Of a DNA stretch of 64,000 nt, positions 54,224-63,746 are shown one piece after another (positions within the stretch are counted from its first letter, which is position 1; every line of letters begins with the position of its first letter). This stretch comes from Saprospiraceae bacterium. GTDB taxonomy: Bacteria > Bacteroidota > Bacteroidia > Chitinophagales > Saprospiraceae. The stretch lies in NCBI GenBank assembly GCA_029212405.1, contig JARGNR010000014.1, positions 1 to 64,000 of the forward strand, written 5' to 3'. Both the position numbers and the translations under genes were made by a program. The notes below the pieces were generated by a model, which did not search any database, had not been told where the DNA came from, and saw only the letters and a list, made by a program, of their open reading frames with translations.

Positions 54224-55690
54224 ATGAAACAATCAACGCCTCCTTTCAAGAATGTACTCATTCTATTTTTTTTATTTCTATTCCTATCTATTTCATCTTC
54301 AATGAATGCCCAAACGCTGAATGGCATATATGGCGACGGTTCTGTAAGCCTTCATTTGGAAGAAGTAGAAGGTCAGGTAAATGGCCTGTTCGTCGATTCG
54401 GATGGCAGTTTTTATGAAGCAGTTTTTGTGTCAGATGAATCTGGTTTGATCGGTCTTTTGGGGGATTATTATGCAGTTATTCCTTGGGACAATGAAGCTA
54501 TGATCTTATACATTATGCCCAAAGATGTGAACGAAGACCCAATCTGGGATGAGGCTATGGAGTTTGAATTGCAGTTTCTTTCAGCATTGGAAAATCAAGA
54601 AGCCCCTGCAGATTACTCACAAGCTACCTGGGCCCCGATAAAACGATTTGGGTCTGATTTTTATCCATCGTACGTGCTGGCTACCTCTACATGGTCCCAA
54701 AATCTTACTAGTGAATCAGAAGAAAATGCTTACAATTATTATGGCGATGGCAACGGATATTTTGGCATACAGATTACAAAGTTTCCTATTGGTACTATCG
54801 TACGAGTAGAAATAGAGGGTGAGCCATTAGCTAGAAAGAGTAGTTACACCATTACTGTTGCCAAAGAAGGAATAACAGAGATTTTTCCACAAATGGAATA
54901 CGATTATGATGCGTTAAAAAACGTGAATCAAGCTAAACCTGTAAATTTTAAATATTCGATCTATGTAAATGATCAATTATTTGGAGAGCACATGGAGGTT
55001 CTATGGACTAGAAGTGTCAATGATGCTGTATACTGGGGTGAGGACCACCATGGAAATTCCTATGCGTTGGATTTTATTTTTGCGGCATATGTCAATGAAA
55101 ATGAACCTCAATTGGATGCGGTATTAGGGGAGATGTTGGATCATAAAATTATCAATAGCTGGAATGGATATCAAGGAAGTGAAGAAGATGTGATGAAACA
55201 GGTGTTCACTATGTGGTATCACTTTCAAAAGAAAGGATTTAGGTACAGCAGTATCACTACACAAAGTGGATCAGATCAAAAAACACAGGGACAAGTTGTA
55301 CGATTTGTGAAAGATGCATTGAATTCTTCTCAAGCAAATTGTATTGATGGAACTGTACTCTTTGCTTCTTTTTTGTATAAAATTGGTATTGATGTATCCA
55401 TAGTATTGGTGCCCGGTCATGCCTACTTATCGTTTAGTTTTACTGAAGATGGAACGAAGAGAGCTGCATTAGAAACGACCATGATGGGAAATCTGGACAT
55501 AGAAAATGCCAGCACAACTGACCAACTTTCAGATAAAGATAAATCATGGAATTCCTTTTTGGGTGCATTGCGCTATGGTACGGATGAGTATATGCAAAAA
55601 GCCATACCGGGAATTCAAAATAATGAACCGTATTATATGGAAATCAATATTAAGGAGGCAAGGCAGCGAAAGGTTAGGCCAATAAAATAA
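54224..55690 (+). CDS. Secreted transglutaminase-like cysteine protein
   Basis: A 488-residue secreted protein with a signal peptide ending NAQ. The N-terminal 300 residues form beta-rich domains. Residues about 340-430 resemble the transglutaminase-like core: Cys373 in QANCIDGTVLFASFLYKIG, cited in part (NCIDGTVLFASFL), and His399 in LVPGHAYLSF, followed by an acidic residue in LETTMMG. It could be a protease, amidase or cross-linking enzyme acting outside the cell. Substrate unknown. The neighbourhood is an accessory one with decaying genes. Confidence 0.65.
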   Translation: MKQSTPPFKNVLILFFLFLFLSISSSMNAQTLNGIYGDGSVSLHLEEVEGQVNGLFVDSDGSFYEAVFVSDESGLIGLLGDYYAVIPWDNEAMILYIMPKDVNEDPIWDEAMEFELQFLSALENQEAPADYSQATWAPIKRFGSDFYPSYVLATSTWSQNLTSESEENAYNYYGDGNGYFGIQITKFPIGTIVRVEIEGEPLARKSSYTITVAKEGITEIFPQMEYDYDALKNVNQAKPVNFKYSIYVNDQLFGEHMEVLWTRSVNDAVYWGEDHHGNSYALDFIFAAYVNENEPQLDAVLGEMLDHKIINSWNGYQGSEEDVMKQVFTMWYHFQKKGFRYSSITTQSGSDQKTQGQVVRFVKDALNSSQANCIDGTVLFASFLYKIGIDVSIVLVPGHAYLSFSFTEDGTKRAALETTMMGNLDIENASTTDQLSDKDKSWNSFLGALRYGTDEYMQKAIPGIQNNEPYYMEINIKEARQRKVRPIK

Positions 55691-55841
55691 AGATTGAAGT
55701 TTTGGTCAGTTGACGAAATGACATGTGTGTAAATTATAATTTTACGCACGATCTTTTAAGATTATACCGTTGAAGTTCTTATTTTGAGTCATTCAGAAAA
55801 GCAGAAGTCGTATTGTTTCTGTACCAATTACCTTAGATCTT

Positions 55842-57077
55842 ATGAGGATAAATAACCCATTCCTTCTATTTGCTTGCTTCATGATAGCAGGTACACTGAA
55901 AGGATAAATAGACATTGCTCCGTTTGAATATCATGAACTGATGTCAATAGATACATTGGAGTATAAAATTGAAAGTCAAACGATACGGGAGTCAAGAATT
56001 GCCAGAAATTATACGTTTTTGGGTGAATATATCAAATCAGATTCTCTTGCCCCCTTTGTTTTTCCAGATAGATTTGATCGTCTGAGTAAGACAGACTTGG
56101 CCTATCTTGATCAATTTAATCAAGTCAGTCCATTTGCAATTATTGATTCTTTATCAAAGATTCATTCTGTCATTTTGATAAATGAAAACCATGCTGTTCC
56201 GAGGCATCGAATTTTCTTCCATAATCTCCTGGATGATTTAGCAAAAAATGGATATTCATTGATTGGTATGGAAGCACTAACCACCAATTATAAGCATATT
56301 TCAGGTAGAGATTCAGTTCCCTATAATTTGAATGATACGATATTGAATGTCAGAGGATATCCCCTCTACTCGGGATTTACGGGTACCTATATCAAAGAAC
56401 CCCAGATGGCTAATAGTATTCGTCGAGGAGCAGCATTAGGGTATTCATTTTTTGGATATGAAAAATTAAAGGGCGACCGTGAGTGGAACCAAGCCCAAAA
56501 TATTGCGAAAATGAGAAGACAGTATCCCGACCAGAAAATTGTTGTTTTATGTGGATTTATGCACGTGGCGGAGGATCGGGTTGAAGATATAGACGTCAAA
56601 CTCATGGGGCATTATCTGAAAGAAGCATTGGGTGAAGACATTCTCACCATTGAACAAACTCGCCTAAGTTACAATCCCATTCAAAATTCTGAATTGTTTG
56701 ACCATGTAAATCCAACTGAAATCTGTGTTTTGCAAAATCGGAGGACTAAGAAAATATTCAATGTACTTCCTGGGATGAATCCATCGTATGATATTTCTAT
56801 TTTTCATCCATCGCACAATATTTATAAGGGCCGACCTGCCTGGTTGATGGACAGGGAAAATACTAAAGAATGGAATTACACCATTGATGATGATTTGATT
56901 TATCCAGTTACGATCACGGCTACGCCAAAAGGACAATTGTGGTCCACGCCCATGGATATTGTAGTGGCTCACAATAATCAAAATTGGCCTCCGTTATTTT
57001 TAAATGGAGGTGAATATGTGCTTTGTTTTTCAGATAATTATGGGAATCGGAAAGAGGAGGCGGTGGTTGTAGAATAG
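55842..57077 (+). pseudogene. EreA/ChaN/TraB-like secreted protein gene broken by an in-frame stop
   Basis: The ATG at 55842 encodes a good signal peptide (MRINNPFLLFACFMIAGTLKG), but the next codon is TAA (55905-55907). The frame then stays open for 389 codons until TAG at 57075. The mature part contains NENHAVPRHR near the start of the domain and VVLCGFMHV later, which match the spaced Glu/His motifs of the erythromycin-esterase/ChaN/TraB superfamily. A CAA-to-TAA change would explain the stop, as GQ is a usual signal-peptide end. A cytoplasmic product from the ATG at 55941 is possible. The C-terminal 65 residues are a separate beta-rich domain. Confidence 0.6.
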
Positions 57078-57911
57078 AATGTTGGAGATGAATATGTAGG
57101 ATCAATTTCAGCAAGCCTTACTGAAGAATTATTGTACAATAATAGAAATGTCAAATTAAATTATAAAGAACCACTTCCACAATATGCAGAAGTGGATTCT
57201 TTATCTGGAAATATAAGAATGGTTAATAATCCACAAGCAAAATCCACCTTTAGAGGTGGATATAAAATTGAAGGGTGTTTAGATACAACTTGTGCAAAAA
57301 AGAAAATGGCAGATCATCTATTGCGATAGTATAATCTAATTAGACAAGATTCATTTTTCATCAATGATATATTCACCTATTCGTTCATTTCGGATTCTAT
57401 TCATCTCCTTGAGTCACATGAAGATTTACATATTATTATAGGGCTTACGAAATCTCGAGGAAATTATGAATGCTTGGGTTGTACTTTTGCAGCATTTATC
57501 TCAGGTGTTCTTAGTGAGCGTGGATACAAGTTTGAAGGAATAAAAAGATATGAATTGAATCCTGATCAAACTTTTAATGATTTAGATTTTCTAACAAAAG
57601 AAAAATTTGATTTTACCTATTATTTCGAAGTGTATAAAGATGTAGAGATTAGTGAAGTTGCCTCTACATTAAGTGAAGAATTTGGTATTTTATTGATTCA
57701 TGAACGGACGGATACGGTTAGAATGGGGTATTATTTTGTTGGTGAACAGCTAATAACAGTGGTACCATTTACGATATCTACTACTCCAAAAATGGAATCA
57801 TGGTCTAAATTAATGGATATATTGGTGGCGTACAATAGACAGAATTAACCTCCATTTTTTCATCTGGCAGGTGTGATTAACGTCCCACAATACACCAATT
57901 ATAAACTGTAA
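57078..57911 (+). pseudogene. Second decaying unit in the same frame, sharing the C-terminal domain
   Basis: The frame of the preceding pseudogene continues past TAG 57075 and is interrupted by TAG at 57327 and TAA at 57846 before its end at TAA 57909. The first part (to 57326) ends in IEGCLDTTCAKKKMADHLLR, which resembles the start of a Bacteroidota TonB C-terminal domain. The last part ends TISTTPKMESWSKLMDILVA-YNRQN (split here), clearly related to TITATPKGQLWSTPMDIVVA in the preceding unit, and the DNA similarity goes on beyond the 57846 stop. It is probably an inactivated tandem relative. Confidence 0.55.
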
Positions 57912-57955
57912 TATTGGCACTTTCTAATCTAGAATTTATAACTATTGATGGGCGA

Positions 57956-58699
57956 TTAGCTGTTACTTTTAATTGACTTGATAAACTCGGACTTTCGCAT
58001 TCTTGAAATGGGGACTTTACTGCCATCGACAAGCTCTACTTGTCCTCCATCCATTTTATCTATTCTCAATAGTTTTTGAGTATTGATCAGATGTGATTGG
58101 TGAATTCTATAAAACCGATCATCGAGCAAATCTTCAATCATTCTAAGCGATTTACTAAGTAACAATGGTTTTCTTGATTGAAAATAGATGGTGCAATAAT
58201 TTGAATCCGCTTCGCAACGTATGATTTCAGATTGATCAATAAATTCGAAACCAGTAGAAACAGGCAGAGCAATTAGACCTGTATTTGATTTAGTCTTTAT
58301 GAATGCTTCTAAGGCATTGGAAAGCTCGATTCCATTAGTATTAGGAATTGAATAAATTTTTTTAAGAGTTAGATGGAGATCATTTTTATCCACAGGTTTT
58401 AAAAGATAGTTGATTGCAAAATAATTGAATGCTTTTAGTGCAAATTGATCGTAGGCCGTTACAAATACAAGGTGGAAATTCAATTGATCTAGACTATCCA
58501 ACAATTCGAAGCCAGAAAGCCACGGCATTTCGATATCTAGAAATACGATGTCTGGTTTTAATTGATCGATCAATCCTTTTCCTTTTCGAGGGTCATTACA
58601 TTTTTGGACTACTTGTATATCAAATGCAGACCTGTCTAACTCGAATTCAAGTGTTTCATTGCAATAATGTTCATCGTCTATCAGAATAGCTGTTTTCAT
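57956..58699 (-). CDS. LytTR-family response regulator (second)
   Basis: A 247-residue response regulator. The receiver domain has D8, D9 and the phospho-acceptor D55 (VFLDIEMPWLSG), with YLLKPVDK containing the conserved Lys. The LytTR DNA-binding domain covers the last 100 residues (RCEADSNYCTIYF, YRIHQSHLINTQKL). It overlaps the 3' end of the kinase gene by four bases, so the two are translationally coupled. It shares its plan with the regulator at 18354, so the two systems are paralogous. Confidence 0.93.
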   Translation of the reverse strand: MKTAILIDDEHYCNETLEFELDRSAFDIQVVQKCNDPRKGKGLIDQLKPDIVFLDIEMPWLSGFELLDSLDQLNFHLVFVTAYDQFALKAFNYFAINYLLKPVDKNDLHLTLKKIYSIPNTNGIELSNALEAFIKTKSNTGLIALPVSTGFEFIDQSEIIRCEADSNYCTIYFQSRKPLLLSKSLRMIEDLLDDRFYRIHQSHLINTQKLLRIDKMDGGQVELVDGSKVPISRMRKSEFIKSIKSNS

Positions 58700-60855
58700 T
58701 GGGTTACATTGCGATTAATAAATTGAAAAAAGATGTTGACTTGCGTGCCAGATGGCGACATGTCATCGAATAAGTCAATGATCTGAATCGAATTTGCCAT
58801 TTGGTTTTTTTCATTGATGAGTTGCATCCGTTCTTGGGTGATCTTCATACCGAGTGACGATTTATGTGTACTGGTTTTTTTGAACTTATTAGATGCATCT
58901 CGTCCTATACCATTATCAATAATTTGAAAAACAATGCCTTCTCCTTTTCTAAGTACATTAATAGTCAATAGTCGATCAGAGGATTTGTGCATCAATCCGT
59001 GCCATATAGCATTTTCTACAAAGGGTTGAATAATCATTGGAGGGACCAAGAAATCTTGGGTAGCAATAGAATCATCTATGTAGAAATGGGTAGTAAAGTC
59101 CTCATGAAAACGCAGGCTTTCTATCTCGGTATAATTCTTTAACGTGGCGATTTCTTCCTTTAAGGGAATAAGTGTTTTTTTAGAATTTTCTAAAATTCTT
59201 CGTATCAAAATGGAGAATTTGCTTATAAAATCACTGGTTTCTTCAGGTGGTTTTTGAATAGAATAATACTTAATGCTATTGAGGGTATTAAATATAAAAT
59301 GAGGATTGATTTGACTTCGCAAAGCTTGATTTTCGAGTTGATTCAGTTTTTTTTCATAGGAGTTTCTTATTTGTTCTTTTTGAATATATTGCTTTTTGTT
59401 ATACCAATAGAGTGCATATAACACCATTAATAACGAACTTATAACACTGAATAAAAACCACATTGACTTATAAAAGGGTGTAATGATCTCAAAAATCATG
59501 GGTTGAGAATGAATTTCTTTTCCATTAGTAGTTTTTCCAGAAAGAATTAATTCATGTACACCTGGATTAAGATTATACAATTGAAGATTGTACGCCTGAT
59601 CAATGGGTGTTGCTTTTCCCCCATTAATTACGTATGTATACTCTAAAATATGATTTTCAATACCAGGAGTAGGATGAAAATGGATTTCTACATTGTTGTC
59701 TTCTTCACCTAATGAGAGGTACTGAAAAGAATCTGTTGCAGCCCATATTTTTTTACCATTTGCAAATATGTTGCTTGCATCAATATGGGCTGTATTGAGG
59801 CTATCGTTTGGATAAAACGAAACAGTAGATCTATATATTTCACCTCTTGTTGCGAACCAGATATAGCCATTTTTATCCTTCATTAAGTTGTAAAATCCAG
59901 CTTTAATTCTTGCATCAAAGTCTAACCATACATAAGAGTCTTGTTTAAGATCGTATATGCCAAGTCCTTTTTTCTCAGCATTGACTAAATATTGACCATT
60001 GCCAATATTTACTATTGACTTAAGTCTGAACGGTGGATTTGGTGCCTCCTTCGAGCGTGTTGGAATGAACTGTTCCTTTTGGATATCAAAAACTTGAATT
60101 CCTTTAATGTAATCTGGGATGACAAGGTATTGATTGAAAAGATCTGGAGTCAAAGGATGGTGATATACATTTTTATTTGATGAATATTCGAACGTATCTC
60201 TTGAAGATGTCTTTGAATTTATCCGAATTAGACCTATTCTTGATAAGATGAACAACTGATTTTTTTGCTCGAATTTAATCATTGACGTGCAATAGCTACT
60301 AGTGCCATACTCTTTGGCAATGGGTTTACTATTGGCGAGGTGATTTTTTATCGGTTCAAGGGTCTGGGCGTCTAATTCATAGGCACCGTCTCTAGTCGAT
60401 ATATAAATATGATGAGGAGAAAAGTCAATACTATTGACATATTCAGCATCCGATGATGGAGTATTGAGATATTCAATTTTGGTACATTTCATTGTTGTTT
60501 TATCAATAAAATAGAGCCCATTGGTTGTTCCAAACCATATTCTATTTTCTTTATCAATAGACAAGGCAGTAACCCATAGACTTCCAATGAGGTTGGATTG
60601 AGTATTGTTGATAGCCTGAGTTACATTCAATGCAGAATTTCCATTAAAACGGTAAAGTCCTTCTGTACTACCTATCCAAATTATTCCGTCTTCATCTTGT
60701 TCCATATGATAGATGTCTATAATGTTTCGAAGGCCTTCATCATAAGTCAAATCCACTTTATTAAATTCAATTTTCTGTGATAAGAAGACAGCATCTGACT
60801 GAGCCGTTGCATAATAGGAAAACAATAGAAATACTATGTAATTGAATAGTTTCAA
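58696..60855 (-). CDS. LytS-type sensor histidine kinase with propeller (second)
   Basis: A 719-residue inner-membrane kinase. A signal peptide ends ATAQ; the periplasmic region carries propeller blades (IIWIGSTEGLYRF, RIWFGTTNGLYFI) and a Y_Y_Y-like sandwich, then a transmembrane helix near 467-487. The kinase core has His519 in NPHFIFNTLNSIK and IQPFVENAIWHG in the ATPase domain. The start codon is TTG at 60853-60855; an in-frame TAA lies four codons upstream and no ATG preserves the signal peptide. It pairs with the response regulator that overlaps its 3' end. It is shorter than the kinase at 15184 by about 230 residues, mainly in the propeller. Confidence 0.9.
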   Translation of the reverse strand: MKLFNYIVFLLFSYYATAQSDAVFLSQKIEFNKVDLTYDEGLRNIIDIYHMEQDEDGIIWIGSTEGLYRFNGNSALNVTQAINNTQSNLIGSLWVTALSIDKENRIWFGTTNGLYFIDKTTMKCTKIEYLNTPSSDAEYVNSIDFSPHHIYISTRDGAYELDAQTLEPIKNHLANSKPIAKEYGTSSYCTSMIKFEQKNQLFILSRIGLIRINSKTSSRDTFEYSSNKNVYHHPLTPDLFNQYLVIPDYIKGIQVFDIQKEQFIPTRSKEAPNPPFRLKSIVNIGNGQYLVNAEKKGLGIYDLKQDSYVWLDFDARIKAGFYNLMKDKNGYIWFATRGEIYRSTVSFYPNDSLNTAHIDASNIFANGKKIWAATDSFQYLSLGEEDNNVEIHFHPTPGIENHILEYTYVINGGKATPIDQAYNLQLYNLNPGVHELILSGKTTNGKEIHSQPMIFEIITPFYKSMWFLFSVISSLLMVLYALYWYNKKQYIQKEQIRNSYEKKLNQLENQALRSQINPHFIFNTLNSIKYYSIQKPPEETSDFISKFSILIRRILENSKKTLIPLKEEIATLKNYTEIESLRFHEDFTTHFYIDDSIATQDFLVPPMIIQPFVENAIWHGLMHKSSDRLLTINVLRKGEGIVFQIIDNGIGRDASNKFKKTSTHKSSLGMKITQERMQLINEKNQMANSIQIIDLFDDMSPSGTQVNIFFQFINRNVTQ

Positions 60856-61150
60856 AAAGTTTAGTTTGTTTAGTTGGAGTTAAAGATGAGAATAGTTTTT
60901 TGATTATTTGGATTGAGTTTGTTATCTGTACAGTATAATGCGTAATCAGTAGGATAATAACCAATCTCAGAAATCTTAGTATGGACTAAATTGAATTATT
61001 TTAAAGCAAAATATGCAACTTGATTACAGAATTCGGTTTATTTGCTACCGAATACAGATTGGTAAGTGCTGAATAGCCATTAGCGAATATTTTGAGGGGA
61101 ATAAGGAATTAGTTTTATGCTATTGAATCAAATAATAATAGTATTAAAGT
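60856..61150. other. Divergent regulatory region of the second kinase and the S74 surface gene
   Basis: It contains a 9-base tandem repeat GTTTAGTTT-GTTTAGTTG (60859-60876) directly before the kinase start, the palindrome CTGTACAG (60926-60933), and a dyad ATTCGGT / ACCGAAT (61031-61037 and 61047-61053). The last is about 100 bases before the surface-protein start and could be an operator or RNA hairpin. Confidence 0.5.
61031..61053. promoter_or_regulatory. Perfect dyad upstream of the S74 surface gene
   Basis: ATTCGGT and ACCGAAT are perfect inverted arms separated by nine bases. It may be a regulator-binding site shared by the two divergent genes. The evidence is the symmetry alone. Confidence 0.4.
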
Positions 61151-63496
61151 ATGAAACAGGTTGTATTCATTTTCTCTATCTTAAGTCTATGTTTATATTT
61201 TCCTTATAGTATTCAAGCACAAAATGTGGGTATAAATACCACATTGCCTTCCGCTCGATTACATGTAAAAGGGAACACGTTTATACATGAAACATTAAAA
61301 CCAAAATTTGAAGAAGGTACATTTGCTCCAGGAACGAACACTGGAGATGTAGATTGGTACATTACAGAAACAGATGCTTTCTCAGGAACCAAATCTATAA
61401 AATGTCCTCTGCTATTGAATCAAGGGGATCAAGCTGTACTGGAGTTTAACTTTACGCAAGCACATCAGAAGAGCGTAACAATAGAGTTTTATTATAAGTA
61501 TATAGATGCTGGTACTGCATTATTTGGAATATCTACAAATGAAGGAGATTATTTTCCTCCAGAGACACCCTCATCATGGAAATATTTTTCGACTACATAT
61601 ACCAGTAGTGGGACTGAAAATGTATTAAAAATTAAAGTTTCCGCTACACAAAATGAAGCGACACCACTGATCCTTGTGGATGACTTAAAAGTAATGTATG
61701 AAGATGGACAAGCTTTAAAGATTGAGGATGGAAATCAAGGCGAAGGATATATACTTGAAAGTGACAATTTGGGACATGTGAAATGGGTCGATTTACGGTC
61801 GGAAATAGAGCAAAATATTGATCAAGCTATTTTGGATGAAGCTCAACAACTCCATTTCAGTGAAACCAATTCAGAATTGAGTATTTCAGAAGGGAATACT
61901 GTATGAATTGCGGCTCTTCAAAATAGTTCGGGACGTACATTTAAGTTGGATGGTTTCACACTGACTGGAGATCCTGGGTTGTCCATTGATATTCCTAATA
62001 TAAATTCTTCTACATCTCGTTTTTATTACAATAGTACGAATGGTCAATTTATTAGAGGAAGATATTTGGCTACTCCTACATTTGGTAATTTTGCAACGAG
62101 TTGGGGGTGGTATAGTTTTCCGACAGGAGATCGATCGACGGCATTTGGAGAAAATACACAAGCATCAGGTTTAAGGTCGACAGCATGGGGTGATAACAAC
62201 TTGGCCTCTGGCGAAAATAGTACTTCTTGGGGATTTGAGAATACTTCAAGTGGTTTTGGTTCTACTACCTGGGGAACATTAAATGTGGCAAATACATCCT
62301 ATACCACTGCTTTTGGAAATAATAATACGGTATCGGCTTTATTAGCTACTGGTTTTGGACAGTCCAATACTGTAGCTGGGCAATTTGGAATGGTCTGGGG
62401 GCAAAATAACGCTGTAGATGTTGAGAGTTCATTTTCAACGGTCTGGGGAAATGAAAATACAGTAGAAGGGGGAGTTCATTCGACGGTCTGGGGAAGCAAT
62501 AATGAATCCAACGGGAGTTACAATACTATTAGTGGAGAGAATAATGTAGCTAACTCTAATTTTAGTAGTCTTCTAGGTAATAATCTTGTGACATCTACGG
62601 ATAATGAAATAGCGTTAGGTACATATAATCAATCAGCCGCTTATTATGGTAGGCTTTTTTCGGTTGGGAATGGGTATAGTGAAGAAACAAGAAGTAATGC
62701 ATTCACGATATTGGCACAAGGCGAAGTTGGGATAGGGACCGATTTGCCGGAAACAAATTTGCATATTTATGATGACAGTGCATATTCTACGGAGTTGCGG
62801 GTTGAATCTGCAAATAATGAAGCACGGATGATGATATTGGGAGAAACAGATGCATCAATATTACTCAATAGTTCAAATGAATCACATATCAATTTAAATG
62901 GAGGTGAAGAAAGCGGAATTTTCTTTGGGACGATACAGTCGACTAATAGCCAAGGAATCGTATATGACGATGAAAGTAATTTAACATCAATTTTTAATAG
63001 AATTTTTATAAAAAATGGGAACGTAGGGATAGAGAATGATAACCCATCTTATGATTTAGATATGCAGTATAACGATGCTGCACAGCCTGGATCTTCCTCT
63101 TGGAAGGTATCGTCGGATCGAAGATTGAAGAAAGACATTATTCCATTTACGGATGGTTTAAGTATTGTTAATGCGATTGATCCCGTATGGTTTACATATA
63201 ATGGGCTCGCAGGGCTTCCACAAGAAACATACGTAGGCACAATTGCTCAAGAATTAGCGAAAGTATCTCCATATATGGTGGGTACGTATGAGTACATTGA
63301 AGAAGATGGATCGATTACAGAATACCATGATGTAGACTATGGCGCAATCGACTTTGTTTTGATTAATGCGATCAAAGAACAACAAACATTGATCACTACA
63401 CAGCAGGAGAAAATTGATGATTTGGAAGCACAACTTGCAAGTCAGCAGGCACAATTAGATGCGATTTTTAGTCAGTTGGATGCGGGAAAGAAGTAG
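61151..63496 (+). pseudogene. Surface fibre protein with YadA-like head and peptidase S74 chaperone, one in-frame TGA
   Basis: The frame from ATG 61151 to TAG 63496 would encode about 781 residues, interrupted only by TGA at 61904-61906 (codon 252). The N-terminus has a signal peptide ending QAQ and the NVGINTTLPSARLHVKG fibre module. After the stop come about ten YadA-like head repeats of the type STAFGENTQASG, then the S74 autochaperone (SDRRLKKDIIPF, VGTIAQELAKVSP) and a terminal coiled coil. A CGA-to-TGA change would create the stop. It probably encoded a trimeric adhesin. Stop readthrough or a sequencing error are alternatives to a true pseudogene. Confidence 0.65.
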
Positions 63497-63746
63497 AGAT
63501 TTTGAAAGTCGCCCACCAGCTATCCCATTAGGCGGAGAGATTCCTCCATATGCAAATTTGGATGATGTGAATGCATTAAATTCATTGATTACCAAATATG
63601 TTGGACCAGATCTTATCGTACATATATCTTGGATTTTGGATAATTTTGGTGATTTTGATAAAATCAAATCCTTTTTAGATCAATCATTAATCAAAAGGAA
63701 AAAACAAGAATGTGTCCTCAAATTATATATGGCGATTTTATTCTAA
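63459..63746 (+). CDS. Possible small protein overlapping the S74 gene end
   Basis: A 95-residue frame (or 88 from the ATG at 63480) that overlaps the last 38 bases of the S74 gene in another frame. It has no signal or membrane segment. The sequence after residue 20 (RPPAIPLGGEIPPYANLD, then ITKYVGPDLIVHISW) has a protein-like composition with alternating helix-like segments, so it may be a real gene or the remnant of one. No family is recognised. Confidence 0.3.
   Translation: MRFLVSWMRERSRDFESRPPAIPLGGEIPPYANLDDVNALNSLITKYVGPDLIVHISWILDNFGDFDKIKSFLDQSLIKRKKQECVLKLYMAILF

Noticed and set aside
54103-54417. Overlapping plus-strand reading frame at the start of the transglutaminase-like gene
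   Set aside because: It is out of frame with the gene that has a signal peptide and domain support, and has no features of its own.
55805-55814. AAGTCGTATT, a near match to the HTCS repeat before the EreA/ChaN-like gene
   Set aside because: A single one-mismatch copy without the 21-base partner is likely by chance.
55842-63496. Reassignment of TAA/TAG/TGA as sense codons
   Set aside because: Other genes throughout the window use these codons as normal stops at family-typical ends, so a changed code is not tenable.
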